Part shown: piece after piece, positions 49,448 to 59,990 of the stretch | How positions within the stretch are numbered: position 1 is the first letter of the stretch | Layout: the number at the start of each line of letters is the position of its first letter | Source of the DNA: Adiantum capillus-veneris | Taxonomy: Eukaryota; Streptophyta; Polypodiopsida; Polypodiales; Pteridaceae | Assembly (NCBI GenBank): GCA_014529385.2 | Contig: CM043959.1 | Location: forward strand, 47,529,928 to 47,593,927 | Direction of reading: 5' to 3' | DNA: 64,000 bases | Made by a program: the position numbers and the translations under genes | Notes under the pieces: generated by a model | Databases searched by the model: none | Told to the model about the DNA's origin: nothing | The model's input: only the letters and a program-made list of their open reading frames with translations

Positions 49448-50896
49448 ATGGCTTCTTCTTCAAAAAAGGAGGAGTATTTCATTCGGAAGTTCGATGGCAG
49501 CAACTTCACCATGTGGAAAGAGCGCATGAAAGATGTTTTGATAAACAAAGGCCTCTCAAAACCGTTGAAAGAGCGCGCAGATGATGATGATTATACACAA
49601 GCTCAATGGGAGCTTTTGGATGCAAAAGCCATGGCTAAGATACGTCTACATCTAGCCGAATCAGTCTTCTTCACTATCATAGGGAAGAAAACAACCAAGG
49701 AACTTTGGGATAGCTTATGTTCAGCATGGGAGAGAAAAAGTGCATCCAACAAAGTTTTTCTCATGAAAAAGCTTATGAAGCTCAACATGAAAGAAGGTAG
49801 CACAGTTTCCAGTCATTTAAATGAGTTCAACTCCTTGTTCAGTCAGCTGACATCTCAGGGCTTTAAGGAGTTTGACGATGAACTCAAATCTATCTTCTTG
49901 TTATGCTCTCTACCCAGTTCATGGGATATCTTTTGCACAGCCATTAGCAATTCGGCTCCGAATGGCAAGTTAGAATTCAATGCTGTCACAGATGCGTTGC
50001 TCACTGAAGAGATTCGTCGTAAATCTCTCAATAATGCTAGTCATGGAGATGCATATATGGCTGGCAGTTCAACAAAGCCAAAAGGCCGTGACAATAACAA
50101 ATACAAAATCAAAAGTAGAGAGCGGAATCCTCGTAGTCCTAGCAGACACAGGAACCAAAGTAGAGACCGCAATGCCAAAAATGTCGAGTGTTACTATTGC
50201 CACAAGAAGGGTCATTACAAAAAGGATTGTCGCAGTTTTCTAAGAGATCAGAAAAACATGCACAAGGATAATTCTGGCAAAGGCAAAAGTACAGTAAAGA
50301 TTGAGGAGCTCAATATTGTTGAGTCTCCCATGCCTACCACTGCAGTAGAGGATGCTCCTCCTCCAGTGATGCTCATTATGCCCACAGATATTCATGCCGA
50401 GGTGACAACAGATGCCTCAGATGTTCTCATTTTCACTTCAGATCTCACTCCTGATGCTTTGGTTGCACAGGATGAGGGTTATGCACAGAATTGGATCCTT
50501 GATTCTAGTGCAAGTTTTCATGTCACACCGCATAGAGAGTGGTTTTCCTCTTATGCATCCATGCATGGAATAGTCAAGCTTGGTAATTCCTATGAGCTTG
50601 ACATTATTGGAATTGGTGATGTGAAACTTCAGATGCATAATGGCACTACTTTTGTGCTACAGAATGTCAGGCATGTGCCCAAGCTTACAAAAAGCTTGCT
50701 TTCTATAGGGCAATTGGATGACATTGGCTACACTATAGTTTTTGGTAATCGTTCTTGGATGATCCGCAACAACAACCTTATCATGATGAAAGGCAATAAA
50801 AACGGATCCCTGTACTCTTTGTTTGTTCGAGTGTCGAAGAACACTCTATCTATGTTGCCGAGCTGCCATCTCCTGAGTTGTGGCATAGCCGGCTAG
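49448..50896 (+). pseudogene. Copia gag and protease
   Basis: Starts MASSSKKEEYFIRKFDGSNF, as in Tnt1-like gag. The capsid domain occupies about residues 10-190. The zinc knuckle CYYCHKKGHYKKDC lies at about 50188, and the protease motif WILDSSASFHVTPH at about 50490 has DSS where DSG is usual. The frame is lost near 50860, where the pre-integrase segment moves to another frame. Confidence 0.93.
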
Positions 50897-51327
50897 GGCA
50901 TATTAGCCAAAAGGGAATGAAAACACTTCAGCGTTTTGGCTACTTACCTGTGTTAGATTACACGGACTTTCCATTGTGTGAGCATTGTCTATATGGAAAA
51001 TAGACTAGATTGACATCTTCGCCATTGAATAAGAAACTAGGCAAACCTCTACACTTGGTGCACAGTGATTTGTGTGGTCCAATGCCACATAAAACTCTAG
51101 GGGGGGAGAACTACTTTCTCACGTTCATAGATGATTCTACCAGAAAGGTGTGGGTGTATCTCCTTAAGCGTAAGGAAGAAGTCTTTTCGACATTCCAAAA
51201 ATTCCTCGCCATGGTTGAGAACCAACCAGGAACAAAGCTCAAAGCTTTTCGCACGGACAATGGTGGAGAATACGTCTCCACAGAGTTCAAGGATTTTTGC
51301 AATAGAAGAGGCATTCGGCGGCAGTTT
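50860..51327 (+). pseudogene. Copia integrase, 5' part
   Basis: The pre-integrase zinc motif (ELWHSRLGHIS... CEHCLYGK) ends at in-frame TAG 51001. The catalytic core follows with HSDLCGPM (Asp) and FRTDNGGEYVS (Asp). It is interrupted after GIRRQF by the 2.8-kb insertion. Confidence 0.9.
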
Positions 51328-52008
51328 GCTGCTGTGAGGTCCCCACCCCGCCGTTTCCAATGGCGGATCTGATGGTGAACCCGGTGGCCACTAGATCTAT
51401 TGAGGAAGCAAACAAAATGGTTCAAGTTTCGACTAGCAGACGATCTCTCATCACAAAGTGAGTCGAGTTCGAGCCTACTAGCAGGGAGATCTAGCTCCAC
51501 CTCGCAGGGGAAGCGTACTTGAACTATCTAGCGATCCTAAGACCCACCTTCCAAGAGGAGAGAAACCTCGAGCGCCTTTTTCCCCATGTTTCAGAGGCAC
51601 GTACACTCGAGATTTCACCGCTCTAGGGGCAATGAGTATTACTAATATCGAAGTAAGCACAATGGGGACAGAGAGTTCCCGACCAATCGGGACCACCCAT
51701 CTCGTAGGCATTGGCAACCTGAGCCAAGCCCCCACTTTCCACCCCCACACTCACACTTCCTTGTGTGACCTAATTACTACCACAAAGATTGTTCAACATA
51801 AAGATTCCTTGTTTAATTCCGAATCACATTGTTCGTTAATACAGTCCTTCAACCGGTATTGCAAACAGCACCAAGACAGAATTCTAGTAAAAAATCTACT
51901 CAAACTTATTCATAAAAGTTCCAATGTTCTGGAGGTACAACATCCCCCCTCGAGCGAGAGTTCACTCCTCCTGTTGTCGCCTAGCTGCCCATACAACTAG
52001 GTATGTCC

Positions 52009-52126
52009 ACCCGCATAGAAAGCACGTCATGGACACTCCCACCGCATATAAAGCAAGACGTGGGTTCCCACCGCATAGAAAGCAAGTCGTGGGTATCCAC
52101 GGCATAGAAAGCAAGTCGTGGATTCA
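52009..52126 (+). repeat. 29-bp minisatellite, four units
   Basis: Units of the form caccgcatagaaagcaagtc, then gtgggttcc, with small differences. Confidence 0.88.
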
Positions 52127-52416
52127 AGAGCCCTTAACGAGGAACTCTGCCCCCTGTGATCGGTAGGGGGGTCAGGACTGATTCAACATTGGAAGTAAAA
52201 TGAACATGTCGAGCTAAATTTTCCCTAGCAGACATTCTTTCCTATTGCAAACAGCATACCCATGAATCATTTCTTTCCTACCTTAGACTTAAATGTACAA
52301 ATAAATTCAATGCCGAGGTTTCCGTCGGATTTCTCCAACATGTTTGGGGATATGTTCATTCCTAACTAAACGTGTGCAATGTTAATTCAAACGACTTAAA
52401 TAAAATTATGACGTAC

Positions 52417-52557
52417 CTCTTCAATTTCTTCGTCAATGGCCCGTGAGATGGCCGGTATTTGTTCCTCCATGGGAGCTTTTCCCTTTCTGTTCACCTTGCT
52501 CGTTCCTACCTCGTGGTCGTGGGCTCCACCAAAGCGAGTCCTCTTAACCGGGGCCAT
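52417..52557 (-). CDS. Possible first exon of an unknown basic protein
   Basis: 47 codons from ATG 52557: MAPVKRTRFGGAHDHEV..., with KVNRKGKAPMEEQIP and an acidic end (RAIDEEIEE), followed by a donor-like gtacgtc. The basic patch could be a nuclear signal. Further exons were not found. It may belong to the inserted element. Confidence 0.35.
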
Positions 52558-54097
52558 TTTAAACTCACTACTTTAAGTAATTAACTTGGAGAAAAGAGCT
52601 AATGTCCGCAAGCGTCATAACAAGCCAAATGATAGATTAGCGACATCAAACAATGCCTGCTACATGAGAGGTTTAGATTTTTCCATATAGCAATCATTAT
52701 GGCTGATGCATATTCCTATGGGAACCTGCTCTAAAGATAACTACTCGGCTTACATGATTAAGAATAATAGGATTTCAATAATGGAATTATCAGAGAGATG
52801 AATTAAGCACGATTAATCTCTTTCCTAGCAATTAGAGGGTACAGAATCACCGCATGCATAGGTGTGCGAAAAACCACCTCTTAGAGACTTAATGACAGAT
52901 TAATCTTACCATAATTATATCTTAATGCATAACAGAGATGGATCTAAATCAGCTACAATATTAATGCGTGATAGAAAGAGTGATTCTCATCAATTTACAC
53001 AATTACCAGCTTACCAATTAATTTCTATGCTACCTAGAGAGAGAAAATTCTAATAATCGTGCACTAATCATTAATTAAGAGTGATGAATGGCTGATAATT
53101 CAGCTATGGGATGATGATTACATAATAGAATATGGTTAAGGAGAATTTAGAGAGTAATTATAGAGAATTACGACTAGGAATAAGCATAATAGACGAGAAA
53201 TTTAGATGGTAATGAAAAGGATTTGTAGAAATCATTAATTAAACCATGGTTACCGTGATTAAGGGCTGATAATCCTCTCGATTCTTTGAGTAATCGAGCT
53301 TCTTGAGGCGAGAATTCGACAACACCTCCCTCCTTGCTTCTCCTTCAAAAGGTGTGAGTTCCGACAGCACCAGGTGTGTGTGTGTGTGCATTGTGTGTGT
53401 GTGAGCATGTGTGTGTGTGAGTGTGTGTGTGTGTGCAGGTCTTTAAATAGGCCTCCTCAAGCAGAAAATCGATTTGGGTTACTATTGGCATCTGGGAGCC
53501 TCTCTAGTTAAGCATGGCAAGTCCAGTTGCCTACCCACCAAGTGTCCAGTTGGCTTGGTTAACTGACTCTGAGACTTAGTTACTGGCTTGGAAACTCTCC
53601 CAGGACTCCCACAAAGCAAGAGGGCGCCCCCTAGCTGCTAAAGCTGATCTGGAGTGGGCTGGAACCTGTTCCCACACAGTCCCGGCCCCCGGTACCTCCC
53701 CGGGCAATTTTGAGAAAATTTGATTCTATGCTAAAATGGGTCATACGAATCGGATTTTGATGCCGAAAATTGCTATAGTAAGCTCTAACTAAGGCGTACT
53801 GTCCCGAGTACCTGCCATATTTAGTAGCCCCTGGGGTCCGAAAATGCATTTTTTCAAATTTGGGGTACGGGTGCAGTTTTTCGAGACGGTCAAAACTGGA
53901 CGGGTCGGGTGACCAAAAACTTACTATTTTTGGAATTTTTTTTACAAAAATTATTTTAATTCATATTTCGAAGCTTTAAAACATTCTGAACATCATGGCA
54001 CTGACAGAATTTGGAAAACTGCTAAAAATAGTAACTTTTTTCATTATGTTCGTTTCATGGTACAATGGTGCTCTTTTTTATCGGGGTCAGAGACCTT

Positions 54098-55555
54098 ACA
54101 ACTGCTCCATACACACCTGCACAAAATGGCATAGCTGAAAGAATGAATCGTACGATTCAAGAGCGAGTTGTCTCTAAGATGTCTATGGCGAAGCTTACTC
54201 CAGAGTTTTGGGGGGAAGCTGTTATGACAGTAGTGCACATCATCAACAGGTCACCTAGTTCTCCTTTGAATTTCAAAATTCCAGAGGAATTATGGACTGG
54301 CAAAAGGCCAAGCTATGAGCATTGACGTGTATTTGGATGTGAAGCATATGCACATGTGCCCAAAGAACTTCGTCGGAAGTTAGATCCCAGATCACACAAA
54401 TGCATCTTTATTGGCTATGGTGCAAACGGAGAGATGGGATATCGTCTCTGGCACCCAGAATTAAACAATGTCATTCGTAGCTCGCATGTGATTTTCAATG
54501 AATCAAAAATGCACAAGAAGCCCATCAAAGATGTTGAGTACAGACGTGTTCGTTTTGAGGATGTAGCCTCCGAACCAACTCAGTTCAGTAGTGTTGCATC
54601 TACTCCTCAAGTGCAAGTTACTACTATTGCTCCAGAGAGAGCGGAGTGCAGCAGTCAAACACTGAGACGCTCTGAGAGAGTATCACGTGCGCCCGAGCGG
54701 TTTGAGCCGGGTATACACCACATTTTGGTCACTGACAGTGGAGAGCCAACTTGCTACAAAGAAGCTATACAAATGGAGGATAGCGTTAAGTGGGACCAGG
54801 CTATGCAATCAGAATACAATTAGATTGTGGCTAATGAGACATGGGATTTGGTTGAATTACCAAAAAGTAAAAATGCTTTACCTTGCAAGTGGGTATACAA
54901 AAAGAAGTATACAGCGGAAGATCCCGAGCCTAGATACAAGGCTCGTCTAGTTGCCAAGGGTTTCAAGCAGCAAAAAGGTGTGGATTTTGATGAGATTTTC
55001 TCTCCAGTAGTCAAGATGACTACACTTCGTACCGTGTTTGGCTTGGTTACTATCCAGGACATGGAACTTGTCCAAATGGATGTGAACACAGCATTTCTTC
55101 ACGGGGATCTAGATGAAGATGTCTACATGAAACAACCAGAGGGATTCGTATGTGAAACCCAAAAACCAACCAGGACAGAATTGGTTTGTAGACTTAAAAA
55201 GGCACTCTATGGCCTCAAGCAAGTTTCAAGGCAATGGTATCAAAAATTCGACAAGTTCATGCATTCTCAGGGTTACATAAGAAGTCAAGAGGATCACTGC
55301 TTATACACAAAAAGGTTGAACGATGGTTCTTTAATCATCTTGATCTTGTATGTAGATGATATGCTTATCGTAGGCAAATCAATTGATGAAATCAATCAGT
55401 TGAAAAAGATGCTAAGCACTCAGTTTTCCATGAAGGATTTAGGAGAAGCCAATCACTTTCTTGGTATGCACATCAAGAGAGACAGGCAACGTGGAATTCT
55501 TGAGTTATCTCAAGAAAAGTACATTCACAAAGTCTTGCAACGTTTTAGTATGTAG
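54098..55555 (+). pseudogene. Copia integrase 3' part and reverse transcriptase
   Basis: The integrase resumes with AQNGIAERMNRTI (catalytic Glu). Copia RT follows: WVYKKKYTAEDPEPRYKARLVAKGF, QMDVNTAFLHGDLDEDVYM, LKKALYGLKQ and catalytic LYVDDMLIVG. In-frame TGA 54323, TAG 54821 and TAG 55553 interrupt one continuous frame. Confidence 0.94.
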
Positions 55556-56305
55556 GGGGGGAAGTCATTGAGTACCCCAATGCAAGCATACTCCAAACTT
55601 AGCAAGGAAGAATCTCCCAAGACAGTGGCTGAGAAAGAGGAAATGGTGAAAGTACCATATTCTTCAACAGTTGGCAGTTTGATGTACGCTATGGTAGCCA
55701 CAAGACCGGACATGGCACATGCAGTGGGAGCGGTTAGTAGGTACATGGCAAACCCTGGCAAGAAGCATTGGGAAGCAGTGAAGAAAATCCTCAGATATTT
55801 GAAAGGTACAGCTAGCAAGTGTTTACGCTTCGGAAACAATGATGCATCTATTGTAGGTTACACGGATGCGGATTATGCGGGTTGCGTGGATCGTAGAAGA
55901 TCCACATCTGGCTATGTGTTCATGTTTGTTGGAGCAGCTATCTCTTGGAGATCGTGTCTCCAAGATTGCACGTCTTCATCTACCACTGAGGCAGAATATG
56001 TTGCTGCGTCTGACGCCAACAAGGAAGCCATATGGTTGGCTCGTCTAGTGGGAGATTTGGGCATTCACGAGGTTCCAGTACTACATTGTGATAGTCAGAG
56101 TGCCATTGCTTTGGCAAAGAATCCAGTGTTTCACTCAAAGTCGAAACACATAGAGGTCAGATACCATGTCATACGAGATGCATTGGCTGGCAAGCGTATC
56201 GAGCTTGTCAAGGTTCACACTGACGACAACCCCGCAGATGCTCTCACAAAGAGCCTAGCCTCGGAGCGATTTACACATTGTATAGAACTTATGGGTGTAG
56301 GATGA
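55556..56305 (+). pseudogene. Copia RNase H
   Basis: Same frame as RT after TAG 55553. Motifs VGSLMYAMVATRPDMAHAVG, GYTDADYAGCVDRRRSTSGY, SSTTEAEYVAAS and LHCDSQSAIALAKN, ending HTDDNPADALTKSLA, are the standard copia RNase H signatures. Confidence 0.95.
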
Positions 56306-56376
56306 AGCCTCAGCAATGCTTCATCAGTTTTGTCTAGACTAACTATACTAATGCCACTATTGGCCACCATGACCTT

Positions 56377-56388
56377 CAAGTGGGAGGT
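56377..56388 (+). other. Copia polypurine tract
   Basis: CAAGTGGGAGGT directly before the 3' LTR. Confidence 0.8.
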
Positions 56389-56604
56389 TGTTGGGGTGTA
56401 GGCCAGGTGGCCGTGGGAAACCACTCCTGTACACTTGATTCTCACCTAATCAATATAGGGAGAAAAAGAGGTAGAGTTGACTCTCTCACTTTCCTCTCCA
56501 CTAACCCCAAAACCTGTTGTGTATTGTGCTTCATCTCCCCCTTCCCCATTTCTCTTTTTCCCCTCTCTTGCACACACTCCGTACACACACACACGCACTC
56601 ATCA
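56389..56604 (+). repeat. 3' LTR of the copia element
   Basis: 216 bp; matches the 5' LTR with an extra CT-rich insertion at about 56542-56558. CACCC follows at 56605-56609. Confidence 0.95.
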
Positions 56605-58447
56605 CACCCATCTCAACACTGAGCCGGACACAACAGAAGACAATAGTGAAAGATTGGAGCAGTTACACCTTGAGATGATGGAGGAACAAATGGTAGATGC
56701 CATCAGGGACGCCAACACTGATGATTTGTCATTGCTGTTTCCCTATTTCCATGTTGGCCTTCCTGTGTGGGGATGCATTCTGTATTTTCCCCATCACCCC
56801 CATGAGATTGCAATTTTACAGAACCGGACGAGGGAACTCACAGACTCAATCATCAATTGCTTGCTTTGGTGCGTGCTATTCTTTTTTTCACAATAAATTC
56901 TTTTAATATATTCAATTTGGTATGACACGAATTTCTTTACAGTTTTGTAGTTTCAAATTTGCCTTGGAATATGCAAGATGATGTCTCCGTCCTTGACTCG
57001 AACCTCTTGGTCATTTTGACGGCCGAGGATACATCTTTAGTGGAAGTAGTTGATTGGTTCTAGTCAGTGAACATGGAGACGACAAAATTTTTTGTTATGG
57101 CTTATCATGAAGGGTACGCAATGTTTTCAATAATGAAATTATTTTATCTTGAACTCTAATTTGTTGTGATGACATATGTTTTGCTTATGTTTATTTGTAG
57201 CAGATCTCATTGGAGTCTTGTTCTCTTACACCTTGAATGAATCCGGTGCTACCTTGCTAATTCATCCCATGGATTTCATGGTGAAGTACGTAGGTAAGAG
57301 GTTTTGTATTTTGTTCAACATCGCATAGAATTTTGTTAAAAGTCGCTTATGAAATTTAATTGTATTTTGCGCAGATCTGTTCGGAAGCTTGTGTCTGCTC
57401 TTGAAGCTTTAACGCAAGAGCAGATATATGAGAATCTTACGATTATTAGTTGCAAAGTCCCTAAGCAGGACGATGCCTACTCTTGTGGATGGAGGGTCTT
57501 AATCAATGCAGAAATTTTGTTAGGGGTCATGCTTGATGGAAGTCGTAGAAGTGTAAGCATTTGACACTCGTTTACAGATTTGTATCTTAATAAGTTAGTA
57601 GCTATGTTAATAAACATGATGTTCTTAACGCAGGTAAGAAATTTGGCAGATTATTCAAAGGCTGATGTTTCTTCGTTTAGAAACAGAATGATTGAAAACT
57701 TGATCAATTGTGCGACCATGCGTCCAGACAGAGCACATGATGCTTTTATCCTGCCAGCACCAAGGCCCACTCCTAGGCCTCCGCCGACAAGATACCCCGT
57801 GTCTGCCACACCAACACAAGCACATATCAATATCTCCCGAGATGCCTCCCCAACCCAAGCTCCCACCAGCTCTCGTCCTAAAGAAACAGCTCCAGAACCC
57901 TCAAACCCCCCACCCAGCACCTCTCTTGCTCATGAAGCAGCTCCAGAGCCCCCAAACCCCCCACCCAGCACCTCTCCTACTCATGAAGCAGCTCCAGAGC
58001 CCCCAAACCCACAAGCCACCACCTCTCCTCAACCTCAACCAACAACCCCCACATCACCGCACACACAAGATTAGAAAGAGATTATGAAATGTACTTTTGA
58101 TAAATTGATTACAAGCAATGGATCGAAATTTGACTTTTGTTTTGATTATGGTTCAAAGTTTACAAAATGTTATGTACAGCTTTCCAAAAAAATGGGAGAG
58201 TGAGGATCCAATGGTGTTTGGTACTGTAGAGAGCTACCTTTGTTGAGTAATCTTTGAGAATAGTATTTGAATCATTGTGTACAGTTACTTCACTATTTCA
58301 AGTCTGTCGTTGGTAATCTATGCACAAAGAGTCGTATTTTCTTGTCTGTGAGGTACCTGCAATGCAACGTACGCGATAATACATTGGGATACATGAGCAC
58401 GATAGAAACATCAATGTATAAAAGTAATACATGTAGCTTAGTACCTT

Positions 58448-59671
58448 TCACATGTTACACTTGAAAACAAATTTTGAAGGCAAATTGAGATCGGACTCAT
58501 TTAACAAATCCTCTTGAACCTGTCTTAAAGTGACATTTGATCTGACCACAACAACTGTAAGCAAATCATTTGAAAACCATATCTCGATGGACATCAAGGG
58601 ATTAAAAGCATTGTCACTTAAATCTTGATCCATAGCTACCAACTGACCATTCACTCGATGCCACCTCATGTAGTAGAAAGAAACTATAAAATTATGTGAT
58701 GCTATTATACACTTGCACACAACCAAGCGCTTGTCAACTTTGCACAAAATGCCTTCAGAATCACTGACATCCCAATTATCATCCAAAAAATCAAGGCAAG
58801 TTTGGGATTTGCAGATGAACATGGTTTCTCTTTTTCTAACCTCCTCATCGTGGAAGAAATCTATAAAGACATGTAATGGCATATTTAGACTGACACGTAC
58901 TTGCCTGCTTGCAATGTTTGGTCGCAAACACTTCAAAATTTCTTGATGAAGCTTGAGTTTAAAACACTCAGAGGTTTCTGAAGTTGGAACTGGCCACTTT
59001 GGGGAATCTTGTTAGGGAAGAGGGAAAGGTTTCAAAGTGCCAAATCCATGGACAGAGCAAGGGGCGTTGTAAAAGTAGTCGTAAAAGAAAACTCCCCTCT
59101 CTGCGAGAGCTCTTCTCGCACTAGTTCTGTACATAAGTTCTCCCACCGAAGCATGAAAAGCATCAAAAATACCAATTATGTACTCAACTAGTTGCCAGTC
59201 TTCTTTGTTAAAAGGATAAATATCTGCAAAAACAAAAGATAAGAGAATGGTCACAAGAAATAGTCAACAAAATAACTTGAAGGATCTTTAAAGACTTTTT
59301 AGCAATATAGTAGTCACACAGTTTGGTCTATGAGCAAGAAACCCCAAAGGTGACTGTTGTAGTCGTAGTTCGGAGTGCATATATGCATGCTCAATGAGCA
59401 CCTCTTTCACTGTCTTTCCCGTTTGAGACAAGCGAAAATCTTTCACATGTCCTTTGTAGCTATTGATGAATTCATTTGACATCCATTTTCTTCTTGTTGT
59501 TTGAAGCAGAACCCAACTACCAATGGTGACTATGGTAGACATCCAGCGACCATGGTCTAAGTCAAAGCTGTTGAATACTTCCACAAATTTAACAGAGACG
59601 GATGGTCGTCGTGGTCGTCTTCCTTCCATCTCTGCTTCTATTAGCTGCGAAGTGACACTACGCAAAAACAA
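58448..59671 (-). pseudogene. Gene D: unknown two-exon protein of the TIR element
   Basis: Minus strand: exon 1 59671-59296 (a second ATG at 59629 gives MEGRRPRRPSVSVKF), GT..AG intron, exon 2 59223-58448. No known domain is recognised. Visible stretches: FDLDHGRWMSTIVTIGSWVL, YPFNKEDWQLVEYIIGIFDA, and the C-terminal WFSNDLLTVVVVRSNVTLRQ followed by QEDLLNESDLNLP, which has a beta-strand then helix look reminiscent of a beta-grasp fold but is not assignable. In-frame TAA 59012 breaks it; the same frame continues to the natural stop. It converges with gene C. Confidence 0.5.
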
Positions 59672-59964
59672 TAAAAGAAAAGAGGCTCACTAGTTTACAC
59701 AAGAAGTAGTAGCTTGAAAAGTGTTCATCAAAAGGTGTGCCTCATTGTATTTGAGTTATGGCACATTCGGCGTTCGTCGCCCATGGCAGGGGAATAATTT
59801 GCACAAATCGCGTCGTATCTTCTTATTCAGATCTTTTTAACAGAAAACCTCTTTTTTGAAAACGCAAAAATTTGAGATAAAAATCAAATAAATTGGAGCT
59901 ACCGTTGTGGTGACTCAAACTCTATTGGTCGAACAGCATTCTCTCTCTAACGCCAAAAAGTCCT

Positions 59965-59990
59965 TTTTTGAGTCCAAACTTTTCCTAATG
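59965..59990 (-). repeat. Right terminal inverted repeat
   Basis: Reverse complement of 40591-40616. Confidence 0.85.

Larger units (their letters stand above)
51328..54097. mobile_element. Unidentified 2.8-kb insertion in copia integrase
   Basis: The integrase reading stops at 51327 and resumes at 54098 (TTAPYTPAQNG). The ends look like imperfect inverted repeats (AGGTCCCCACCCCG at 51337, and on the other strand AGGTCTCTGACCCCG at the right). Inside are a 29-bp minisatellite (52009-52126), a GT tract (53374-53436) and a minus-strand first exon (52557-52417). No clear target duplication beyond TT was found. Family not identified. Confidence 0.75.
46839..56604 (+). mobile_element. Ty1/copia retrotransposon inserted in gene C
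   Basis: LTRs 46839-47038 and 56389-56604 start TGTTGGGGTGTAGG and end CA. They are nearly identical apart from a short insertion and a few changes, so the insertion is young. CACCC flanks both sides. A primer binding site matching initiator methionine tRNA, gag, protease, integrase, RT and RNase H in copia order (INT before RT) define the family. It carries an internal insertion at 51328-54097. Confidence 0.96.
46287..58074 (+). pseudogene. Gene C: histone H3-like domain joined to Ulp1-like protease
   Basis: Inferred exons: 46287-46838 continued at 56610-56868 (split by the copia element), then 56943-57113, 57204-57293, 57375-57552 and 57634-58074. Exon 1 starts MARSKQTARK, like the H3 tail with K4 and K9, then a histone fold (LLELRKLQKHISLAI, PFQRVVREICEQHN, AMGCLLEAAEDFF, HRKTLMPRDINTLRLL), with no stop where H3 normally ends. 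The protease exons show Ulp1 (C48) motifs: His in SHWSLVLLHLE (57208), Asn (57259) where Asp is usual, and Gln and Cys in KQDDAYSCGW (57466, 57484). The C-terminus has Pro-rich repeats (APEPPNPPPSTS). Defects: frameshift at about 46505, TAG 57061, TGA 57238. The fusion is inferred from the frame continuing across the insertion site; a transcript would confirm it. Confidence 0.65.
40591..59990. mobile_element. Large TIR DNA transposon with four genes, split by a copia insertion
   Basis: A 26-bp perfect inverted repeat (begins CATTAGGAAAAG) lies at 40591-40616 and, reversed, at 59965-59990. Scattered similarity continues inward (atacgacg, gaacgccga). Without the copia element and one target copy the unit is about 9.63 kb. 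It holds gene A (transposase, +), B (unknown, -), C (H3-like plus Ulp1, +) and D (unknown, -); A/B and C/D converge and B/C diverge. Only CA/CA was seen as a possible target duplication, so the exact ends remain uncertain. All four genes carry stops or frameshifts. The transposase resembles KDZ-like families, some of which also carry Ulp1-type proteases. Confidence 0.75.
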
